This document shows positions 1 to 5,327 of a stretch of DNA of 5,327 nt, piece after piece. A program made the translations under genes and the position numbers. The notes below the pieces were generated by a model. That model saw nothing but the letters and a program-made list of their open reading frames with translations, was not told the origin of the DNA and did not search any database. The stretch covers positions 1 through 5,327 of the forward strand of contig JANXTD010000777.1 of the NCBI GenBank assembly GCA_025352585.1. The letters run 5' to 3'. This DNA is from Fimbriiglobus sp. (lineage in GTDB: Bacteria; Planctomycetota; Planctomycetia; Gemmatales; Gemmataceae). Each line of letters starts with the position of its first letter. Within the stretch, counting starts at the first letter, position 1.

Positions 1-620
1 CCCTCGCAACTGTGCGCGATCGGCACCGCGGCGTCGGGGTCGTCGAGCCGCAGCGTGAGGGTCGCCGTGTCGTCGTTGGGGTAGTTGGGGTCGTAGATGT
101 GGAGCGTCACGCGGCGGCCGTCGGGGCTGAGCGTGTAGCCGTGGGCGAGGACTTGGTGGTTCTTCACGAGTTGCCGTGGGTCGAAGCCGGCGACGGTCAC
201 CAGACCCAGCGGGGCGGGGCGGCCGGTATCGAGGAGGTCGCGGATTTTCGGCCACTCGTCGAGGACGGTTTGCCGGGTCAGGCCATCGACGAGGCGCAGG
301 TCGCCGAGCATCCGGCTCGCGCCGGGGCGGCGCTGGCCGTCGTAATACTTCAGCACGCCGAAGGGCAGGTTCCAGCTCTCGAGCAATCGCCGGCAGAGGT
401 AGCGGAACACCGGCGGTGTCAGTTCGGGCGGGCGGGGTTGGCCGTAGACGAACAGGTCGAGCGCGGCGTAGACCATGCCGCCGCACAGCCCGGCGTTGGC
501 GTCGCCGAGTTTCAGCGGGCCGAACGGCGTCGGCAGGATCACGACGGGGCTGCCGGGCGGGAACCAGTTCGGGAAAGGGAAGCCGTGCGTGCTGGGCGTG
601 AAGCCGGTGCGGACGGTCAC
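1..620 (-). CDS. Conserved uncharacterised protein with papain/C39-like Cys-His-Asp motifs (partial, C-terminus beyond the window)
   Basis: Reading the minus strand from a GTG at 620 gives an open frame of 206 codons that runs off the left edge without a stop, so the C-terminus is missing. The start is chosen because this GTG forms a GTGA overlap with the stop of the upstream phosphatase gene; no clear Shine-Dalgarno is visible. There is no signal peptide, so a cytoplasmic location is likely. Visible motifs are an N-terminal Phe/Pro-rich stretch (residues 14-22), GLCGGM at 44-49 with Cys46, NHQVLAHGY at 154-162 with His155, and IYDPNYP at 175-181 with Asp177 and Asn179. The order Cys, then His followed by a Gly-Tyr turn, then a beta strand ending in DPN resembles papain-fold C39-like peptidases. 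The spacing is longer than usual and the substrate is unknown. It could equally be a transglutaminase-like or non-peptidase thiol enzyme. That it is a coding gene is well supported; its activity is inference from motifs. Confidence 0.78.
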   Translation of the reverse strand, partial: MTVRTGFTPSTHGFPFPNWFPPGSPVVILPTPFGPLKLGDANAGLCGGMVYAALDLFVYGQPRPPELTPPVFRYLCRRLLESWNLPFGVLKYYDGQRRPGASRMLGDLRLVDGLTRQTVLDEWPKIRDLLDTGRPAPLGLVTVAGFDPRQLVKNHQVLAHGYTLSPDGRRVTLHIYDPNYPNDDTATLTLRLDDPDAAVPIAHSCE

Positions 621-1291
621 AGCAGCACGCTGAGCAGTTCCGCGGGGTCGGCGAAGTCGGCCATGACGTGGTCGGCGTCGGTCGCGTGCAACTCTTCGAT
701 GGCGTGCCAGCCGGTGGCCACGGCGACCGCCCGTGCCCCGATCGCGCGGGCGCACTGTACGTCGAGCGGGGTGTCGCCGATGACCCAGACTTCCTCAAGT
801 GGCACCCGCCGGCCGAGGTGCTCGTGGACTTGCCGCAGGGCGTCGCGGGCCACGTCGTTGCGGTCGTGGTGGATGTCGCCGTAGCCGCCGAGGGCGAAGG
901 TGTCCCAGAGGCCGAAGTGCGTCAGCTTGATGCGCGCCCCCTCGCGGACGTTGCCGGTAATCAGGCCCAACAGCACGTCGGGGCGGGGGGCGAGTTCGCG
1001 CAAGATTTCCGGGATGCCGAGGCAGACCGTGCCGCCCTGCTCGGCGAGACTCCGCGGCAAGGCGTCGAGGTAGGCGGCCCGCAACGCCTTCATCGTCGCG
1101 TCGGTCACTTCGATGTCGTTCTCGCGCAGCAGGTCGCCGCCGATGGCCTGGTCGGTGCGGCCGCTGTACGGCACGTTGTCGCGCACCTCGGCGAGGCCGA
1201 ACGCGGTGCGCATCGCGGCCTCCATGGCGAATTTGCCCGCGCCGCCGCTGCGGATCAGCGTACCGTCGATATCGAAGAGGATGACAGGCAT
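617..1291 (-). CDS. HAD-superfamily hydrolase, phosphoglycolate-phosphatase-like (subfamily IA)
   Basis: Encodes 224 residues, the usual size for a subfamily IA HAD phosphatase with a helical cap. All four HAD motifs are present: motif I DIDGT with nucleophile Asp7 and acid/base Asp9, motif II LITGN with Thr112, motif III with Lys122 in ARIKLTHFGL, and motif IV GDTPLD with Asp173 and Asp177. The segment between motifs I and II (about residues 15-90) is the expected cap. Such enzymes hydrolyse small phosphomonoesters in the cytoplasm with Mg2+ through an aspartyl-phosphate; phosphoglycolate is the textbook substrate, but the sequence does not fix it. The frame stays open upstream to an ATG at 1405. 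The ATG at 1291 is preferred because motif I then sits six residues in, as is normal, while the extra 38 residues are Pro/Arg-rich and look non-coding. The stop overlaps the start of the next minus-strand gene by four bases, suggesting one operon with this gene first. Confidence 0.9.
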   Translation of the reverse strand: MPVILFDIDGTLIRSGGAGKFAMEAAMRTAFGLAEVRDNVPYSGRTDQAIGGDLLRENDIEVTDATMKALRAAYLDALPRSLAEQGGTVCLGIPEILRELAPRPDVLLGLITGNVREGARIKLTHFGLWDTFALGGYGDIHHDRNDVARDALRQVHEHLGRRVPLEEVWVIGDTPLDVQCARAIGARAVAVATGWHAIEELHATDADHVMADFADPAELLSVLL

Positions 1292-1425
1292 GGGGCGAAC
1301 TTTCGGCTCAAGTTGCGGTTGCGTGGGGCCGGGGGGGCGGGTATTTCGCGGCCTCTGCGGGAGTAGTTTAGGGTTCCTGGCCCCCGAAATCCCGCCGGTT
1401 CGCAACTACGGCCTGACCACTCGCC

Positions 1426-1430
1426 GAGGA
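1426..1430 (+). promoter_or_regulatory. Ribosome binding site of the parvulin-like gene
   Basis: GAGGA lies eight bases upstream of the ATG at 1439. It supports that start, which also places a good signal peptide at the very N-terminus. Confidence 0.6.
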
Positions 1431-1438
1431 CGCCCCCG

Positions 1439-2515
1439 ATGCCCGTTCGCAAGCTGACCCGCCGCCTGGCGACCGCCGCCGCCCTGATCGGGGCCGTCGG
1501 CGTGACCGCCGCCCTCGCCCAGCCGCCGGCCGCGACGCACGCCCCGACGCCGACCGCCGTCGCCGAGGACTACGCCCGCCCCGTGGCCTACGTGAACGGC
1601 AACCAGCCGATCACCCGCCGCGACCTGGGCGAGTTCTTGATGGCCCGCGGCGGCGCGGACAAGATCGACCTGCTCATCAACAAGATCATCATCGAGAACG
1701 AGGCCAAGCGCCTCGGCATCACGGTCACCGAGACCGAGATGGAGGCGGCGTTCCTCACCGACCTCGAAGGCCTGAGCGACGGCGGCATCAAGAAGGGCGA
1801 TTTCGTCAACATCGTCCTGCCGAAGTACAACAAGACCCTGTACGAGTGGATGGAAGACGTCATCCGCCCGCGGCTGTTGCTCACCAAGATGATCACCGGC
1901 AAGATTCAAGTGAGTGAGGAAGACATCACGATCCAGTTCGAGCGCGAGTTCGGCGAGAAGCGCGAAGTGCAGATCATCATGTGGCCCAAGGGCGACGACC
2001 CCAAGACCTTGACGGCCATCTGGGAGAAGATTCGCGGCGACCAGAAGGAATTCGACAGCGTCGCCCGGCAGATGGCCAACCCGTCGCTCGCGGCGTCGGC
2101 CGGCCGCATCAAGCCGATCAGTAAGCACACCTACGCCGAGGACAACGTCATCGAGAAGACCGCGTTCGACCTGAAAGTCGGCGAGGTCAGCCACATCTTG
2201 CAGACGAAGCAAGGCCACGTCGTCATGAAGCTGCTCGGCGTCATCCCGCCGGTCAAGGATGTGGATCGCGCGGCCGTGCGGGCGCGGCACGTCAAGCAGG
2301 CGTACGAGGAGAAGGTCAGCGCCGCGATCCCGGCCCAATTCAAGGTCTTGCACGACGCGGCGGCCCCGAGCGTGATCTACAACGGCCCGTCGCTGTGGAA
2401 GTGGCACGGCGAGACCAAGGAGGCGGTCAACGACATGATCAAGAGTAACGTCACCCCGGCCGGCGCGACCGCGCCGAAGGTCATGCCCTCGGCCCCGGCC
2501 CCCGGCGTCAAGTGA
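1439..2515 (+). CDS. Exported parvulin-type (SurA/PrsA-like) peptidyl-prolyl isomerase homologue, probably chaperone-like
   Basis: Encodes 358 residues. A signal peptide is clear: basic MPVRKLTRR, a hydrophobic Ala/Val/Leu core to about residue 26, and a likely cleavage after ALA at 27; no lipobox Cys is present. Residues 48-155 resemble the helical SurA N-terminal domain, beginning with VAYVNGNQPITRRDLGEFL and containing the helix around NKIIIENEAKRLGI. Residues 174-268 match the rotamase (PpiC) domain pattern: a first strand at REVQIIMW (175-182), a long helix, then EKTAFDLKVGEVSHILQT (239-256) and GHVVMKLLG. The family folds or escorts exported proteins. The positions normally holding the two signature histidines read Ile179 and Val261, and the usual GGdLG turn reads SAGRIKP, so isomerase activity is doubtful and a chaperone role is more likely. 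The tail after about 305 is Pro/Ala-rich and probably flexible. The gene has its own terminator and is divergent from the phosphatase gene. Confidence 0.85.
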   Translation: MPVRKLTRRLATAAALIGAVGVTAALAQPPAATHAPTPTAVAEDYARPVAYVNGNQPITRRDLGEFLMARGGADKIDLLINKIIIENEAKRLGITVTETEMEAAFLTDLEGLSDGGIKKGDFVNIVLPKYNKTLYEWMEDVIRPRLLLTKMITGKIQVSEEDITIQFEREFGEKREVQIIMWPKGDDPKTLTAIWEKIRGDQKEFDSVARQMANPSLAASAGRIKPISKHTYAEDNVIEKTAFDLKVGEVSHILQTKQGHVVMKLLGVIPPVKDVDRAAVRARHVKQAYEEKVSAAIPAQFKVLHDAAAPSVIYNGPSLWKWHGETKEAVNDMIKSNVTPAGATAPKVMPSAPAPGVK

Positions 2516-2537
2516 CCCGCCCCGCGGCGGACTCGAC

Positions 2538-2571
2538 GAAAGCCCACGCCGCCGGCGTGGGCTTTCTTTTT
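2538..2571 (+). terminator. Rho-independent terminator after the parvulin-like gene
   Basis: A perfect 13-bp inverted repeat (2538-2550 pairing with 2554-2566, arm GAAAGCCCACGCC) closes a three-base loop and is followed by five T residues at 2567-2571. It begins 22 bases after the stop codon. The A-tract on the left arm pairs with T residues on the right, so it may also work in part on the minus strand, although no minus-strand gene ends here. Confidence 0.92.
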
Positions 2572-2577
2572 GCGCGC

Positions 2578-2607
2578 TTGTGAAGCGTCGCCCCGCCGGG
2601 TTATACT
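2578..2607 (+). promoter_or_regulatory. Sigma70-like promoter of the propeller-cytochrome gene
   Basis: TTGTGA (2578-2583, four of six matches to TTGACA) and TATACT (2602-2607, five of six matches to TATAAT) are separated by 18 bases. This is one of few AT-rich hexamers in a very GC-rich stretch, and it lies between a terminator and the next gene. Transcription would begin near 2614, giving a leader of just under 60 bases. Planctomycete promoter consensus is less well defined than that of E. coli, so this is a prediction. Confidence 0.55.
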
Positions 2608-2660
2608 GACACCTCCCGCCGGCTCGCGCCCGCCCCGACTGCCCTTCGCACTCTCCCCCC

Positions 2661-2664
2661 GAGG
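2661..2664 (+). promoter_or_regulatory. Ribosome binding site deciding the start of the propeller-cytochrome gene
   Basis: GAGG sits seven bases before the ATG at 2672. It favours this start over the in-frame TTG at 2570, which lies inside the terminator T-tract and upstream of the predicted promoter. Confidence 0.55.
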
Positions 2665-2671
2665 TTCCCGG

Positions 2672-5272
2672 ATGACCCGGTCTTACCGCTCACTCTTCGG
2701 CACGGCGCTCGTCGCCGGACTGATCGCCACCCTCGGCACGCTGCCGACCACGCCCGCCCAGGACAAGGCCCCGGACAAGGCGAAGCCCAAGGCCAAGGCA
2801 CCCAAGCCGCCGGTGAAGCCGGAGTACTCGACCCCGGCCGCGTCGCTCAAGGTCGCCAAGGACTTCACGGCCGAACTCTTGTACGTCGTGCCGAAGGAGA
2901 CGCAGGGGTCGTGGGTGAACCTGTGCAACGACCCCAAGGGCCGGCTGATCGTATCCGACCAGTACGGCGCGCTCTACCGCGTCACCCCGCCGCCACTCGG
3001 CACCAAGGGCGAGTCGAAGGTCGAGAAGATTCCGGTGGACCTCGGCATGGCGCAAGGCCTGCTCGTCGCCTTCGACGCCCTGTACGTCGTCGTCAACGGC
3101 GGCGACAAGTCGGGGCTGTACCGCGTCACCGACACCAACAACGACGACATGTACGACAAGGTCGAACTGCTGCGCAAGTTCGACGGCGGCGGCGGCGAGC
3201 ACGGCCCGCACGCGGTCATCCGCCACCCCGACGGCAAGCGGCTGACCATCGTTTGCGGCAACCAGACCAAGCTCACCAAACTCGACAACTCGCTCGTCCC
3301 CAAGGTGTGGGGCGACGACCACTTGCTGACGCGCGTGCCGGACGGCAACGGCTTCATGTCCGGCGTCCTGGCCCCCGGCGGCTGCATCTACAACGTCAAC
3401 CCGGACGGCACCAATTGGGAACTCGTCAGCGTCGGCTTCCGCAATCAGTACGACGCGGCGTACAACAAGGCCGGCGACCTGTTCACGTTCGACGCCGACA
3501 TGGAGTGGGACATGAACACGCCGTGGTACCGGCCGACGCGCGTCTGCCACGTCACGCCGGGCAGCGAGTGGGGCTGGCGCAACGGCGCGGGCAAGTACCC
3601 AGAATACTACGCCGACAACCTGCCGCCGACGGTCAACGTCGGCCCCGGCTCGCCGACGGGCGTCTGCTTCGGCTACGGGGCCAAGTTCCCGGCGAAGTAC
3701 CAGAACGCCTTCTTCATCTGTGACTGGAGTTACGGCAAACTGTACGCCGTCCACAACACGCCGAGTGGCGCGAGCTACAAGAGTACGCTCGAAGAGTTCG
3801 TCACCGGCAGCCCCCTGCCCTTGACCGATGTCATCATCAACCCCGTCGACGGCGCGATGTATTTTGCGATCGGCGGCCGCAAGACGCAATCGGCCCTGTA
3901 CCGCGTGACCTACACCGGCAAGGACTCGACGGCCGCCGACACGACCGTGCCAACACCGACCCCGGAAGCGGTCCAGCGTAAGGGCCTCGAACAGTACCTC
4001 GGTAACCCCGCGACGCCGGACAAGGCACTGGCCGCCGCCTGGCCGCTGCTGGGCAGCCCCGACCGCTTCTTGCGCTTCACGGCCCGCGCCGTCGTCGAGA
4101 GCCAGCCGCTCGAAACCTGGGCGACCAAGGCGACGACGGAGACGAACCCCGAGGCGGCTATCGAAGCGCTGCTGGCGTTGGCCCGCGTGAGTGAGCCGTG
4201 CCCGCTGCACGCCAAGTCGAAGGCCGCGGCCGGACTGCCGCAGGCGACCGTCGACGCCCTGCTCCGCCTCGACTTCGCCAAGCTGACCGCGTCGCAAAAG
4301 CTCGACCTGACCCGCACGCTGCAAGTGACCCTGCACCGCCAGGCGGCGACGCCCGCCCAGACGGAGACGCTCACGAAGCAACTCGACGCCGTCTTCCCGA
4401 CCGGCTCGCGGTTCCTCGACTCCGAACTGCTGCAAGTCCTCGTCTTCCTGCAGTCGCCGACGGCCGCGACGAAGGGCTTGAAGCTACTCGCCGACGCCCC
4501 GACGCAGGAGGAGCAACTCGAATACGTCCGGAGCTTGCGGATGCTCAAGGCCGGCTGGACGCCGGCGCAACGCGGCGAATACTTCGCCTGGTTCACCAAG
4601 GCCGGCGGCTACAAGGGCGGCAACAGTTTCCAGGGCTTCTTGCGGCTCATCAAGACCGACGCCGTGGCCCAGCTGACGGCCGACGAGAAGGTCGCGTTGA
4701 AGCCGATCCTCGACGCCAAGCCGGCGACGACTTCGATGACGACTGCCGCCCCGCGGGCGTTCGTCAAGAAGTGGACCCTCGACGAGTTGACGCCGGTCGT
4801 GGCGAAGGGCCTCGAAGCCGGGCACCGCGACTTCGACAAGGGCCGCAAGCTCTTTGGCGCGGCCAACTGCTTCGCCTGCCACCGGTACGACAACGAGGGC
4901 GGCAACACCGGCCCCGACATCTCGGGCGTGGCTGGCCGCTTCAGCACCCGCGACCTGCTCGAGTCGATCCTCGACCCCAACAAGGAAGTCAGCGACCAGT
5001 ACGCCGCGGTCGAGATCGTGACCCTCGACGGCCGCACGCTGTTGGGACGCATCATCAATCACAATGGGGATAACATGATGATTAACACCGACATGCTGAA
5101 CCCGAACGCGATCACCGCGGTCAACAAGAGCAACCTCGACACGATGAAGTTGTCGAAGCAGTCAATGATGCCGGCCGGGCTGTTCGACACGCTCAAGGAG
5201 GACGAGATCGTAGACTTGGTGGCGTACTTGCTGTCCAGGGGCGACCGCAACGGGCCGTTCTTCAAGAAGTAA
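2672..5272 (+). CDS. Exported beta-propeller dehydrogenase-like protein fused to a PVC-type cytochrome c domain
   Basis: Encodes 866 residues. A signal peptide (Arg at 3 and 6, hydrophobic core 9-23, likely cleavage near TPA at 27-29) leads into a Lys/Pro/Ala-rich linker (31-50). Residues about 55-415 form the propeller of the PVC 'putative membrane-bound dehydrogenase' family, related to PQQ sugar/sorbosone dehydrogenases: GEHGPHAV (175-182), GFRNQYD (255-261), FDADMEWD (273-280), PWYRPTR (284-290), GWRNGAGKYP (301-310) and GSPTG (326-330). Residues about 433-690 are helical and Ala/Leu-rich, probably degenerate HEAT-like repeats. Residues about 718-856 are the PVC heme-binding domain: CFACH at 733-737 (covalent heme, His737 axial ligand), TGPDISG (746-752), LLESILDPNKEVSDQY (762-777), and MMPAGL (832-837), whose Met833 is the likely second ligand. 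The expected role is oxidation of a sugar or other alcohol outside the cytoplasmic membrane, with electrons passed to the built-in heme; substrate and cofactor cannot be read from sequence. It appears monocistronic, and no hairpin terminator is seen before the window ends. Confidence 0.92.
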   Translation: MTRSYRSLFGTALVAGLIATLGTLPTTPAQDKAPDKAKPKAKAPKPPVKPEYSTPAASLKVAKDFTAELLYVVPKETQGSWVNLCNDPKGRLIVSDQYGALYRVTPPPLGTKGESKVEKIPVDLGMAQGLLVAFDALYVVVNGGDKSGLYRVTDTNNDDMYDKVELLRKFDGGGGEHGPHAVIRHPDGKRLTIVCGNQTKLTKLDNSLVPKVWGDDHLLTRVPDGNGFMSGVLAPGGCIYNVNPDGTNWELVSVGFRNQYDAAYNKAGDLFTFDADMEWDMNTPWYRPTRVCHVTPGSEWGWRNGAGKYPEYYADNLPPTVNVGPGSPTGVCFGYGAKFPAKYQNAFFICDWSYGKLYAVHNTPSGASYKSTLEEFVTGSPLPLTDVIINPVDGAMYFAIGGRKTQSALYRVTYTGKDSTAADTTVPTPTPEAVQRKGLEQYLGNPATPDKALAAAWPLLGSPDRFLRFTARAVVESQPLETWATKATTETNPEAAIEALLALARVSEPCPLHAKSKAAAGLPQATVDALLRLDFAKLTASQKLDLTRTLQVTLHRQAATPAQTETLTKQLDAVFPTGSRFLDSELLQVLVFLQSPTAATKGLKLLADAPTQEEQLEYVRSLRMLKAGWTPAQRGEYFAWFTKAGGYKGGNSFQGFLRLIKTDAVAQLTADEKVALKPILDAKPATTSMTTAAPRAFVKKWTLDELTPVVAKGLEAGHRDFDKGRKLFGAANCFACHRYDNEGGNTGPDISGVAGRFSTRDLLESILDPNKEVSDQYAAVEIVTLDGRTLLGRIINHNGDNMMINTDMLNPNAITAVNKSNLDTMKLSKQSMMPAGLFDTLKEDEIVDLVAYLLSRGDRNGPFFKK

Positions 5273-5290
5273 ACTCTCGATCATTTCACC

Positions 5291-5314
5291 GCGGAGGAGC
5301 AGAGTAGCGGAGAA
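5291..5314. repeat. Three imperfect 8-bp units, possible edge of a dispersed repeat
   Basis: Downstream of the last stop codon the bases read GCGGAGGA, GCAGAGTA and GCGGAGAA back to back, a consensus of GCRGAGNA with no gaps. An A-rich run follows. Purine-rich short-period repeats of this style (GCAGAGG-type units) are known as dispersed intergenic repeats in various environmental bacteria, including planctomycetes as I recall. Membership of such a family is inference, and the element may continue past the window. Confidence 0.4.
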
Positions 5315-5327
5315 GAAAAAACTGAAA

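Noticed and set aside
12..884. Plus-strand open frame of 290 codons
   Set aside because: It lies antisense to two minus-strand genes with clear protein motifs, and its product is an Arg/Val/Gly-rich composition typical of shadow frames in GC-rich DNA.
1321..1347. Candidate promoter TTGCGT - 17 bases - TATTTC upstream of the parvulin-like gene
   Set aside because: Only three of six bases match in each hexamer, so it is not distinguishable from chance. No better minus-strand promoter for the phosphatase was found either.
1292..1405. Extended N-terminus of the phosphatase (38 extra residues)
   Set aside because: The extension is Pro/Arg/Asn-rich, resembles translated intergenic DNA, and would place HAD motif I unusually far from the start.
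1406..2407. Minus-strand open frame of 333 codons opposite the parvulin-like gene
   Set aside because: The plus strand has a signal peptide and family motifs here; the antisense product is Asp/Arg/Val-rich with no recognisable domain.
2690..4435. Minus-strand open frame of 581 codons opposite the propeller region
   Set aside because: Long antisense frames are expected opposite GC-rich genes whose third positions are mostly G or C. The product is low in complexity (Arg, Val, Gly, Ala) and shows no motif or start signal.
5273..5327. Terminator for the propeller-cytochrome gene
   Set aside because: No hairpin followed by a T-tract is visible in these bases; any terminator would be beyond the window.

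Overview
The window looks like chromosomal DNA from a planctomycete, most likely of the Gemmata type. That assignment rests on the very GC-rich third codon positions and on the gene at 2672-5272. This gene fuses a beta-propeller 'membrane-bound dehydrogenase' domain to a C-terminal cytochrome c domain, an architecture typical of the Planctomycetes-Verrucomicrobia (PVC) group. No database search was run, so the taxonomy is an inference.

Layout. The left part (1-1291) is a minus-strand pair. A HAD-family phosphatase (617-1291) comes first, followed by a conserved uncharacterised protein with a papain/C39-like Cys-His-Asp arrangement (1-620), which runs off the left edge. The two overlap by four bases (GTGA), so they are probably translationally coupled. 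A 147-bp divergent gap (1292-1438) with a strong G-run separates them from the plus-strand genes. The first of these is an exported parvulin/SurA-like foldase (1439-2515) that appears to have lost both signature histidines. It ends at a clear intrinsic terminator (2538-2571). A sigma70-like promoter follows almost immediately (2578-2607) and leads into the large exported propeller-cytochrome protein (2672-5272). The last 55 bases are non-coding and hold a short run of imperfect 8-bp units, possibly the edge of a dispersed repeat.

How the genes relate. The two plus-strand proteins both carry signal peptides and would act outside the cytoplasmic membrane, one as a folding helper or chaperone and the other as a redox enzyme. 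The terminator and new promoter between them argue for separate transcription units. The minus-strand pair is probably cytoplasmic and there is no evident functional link to the plus-strand genes. I see no mobile element, CRISPR array, tRNA, rRNA or defence system. The least understood items are the papain-like protein, the histidine-less parvulin and the terminal repeat.
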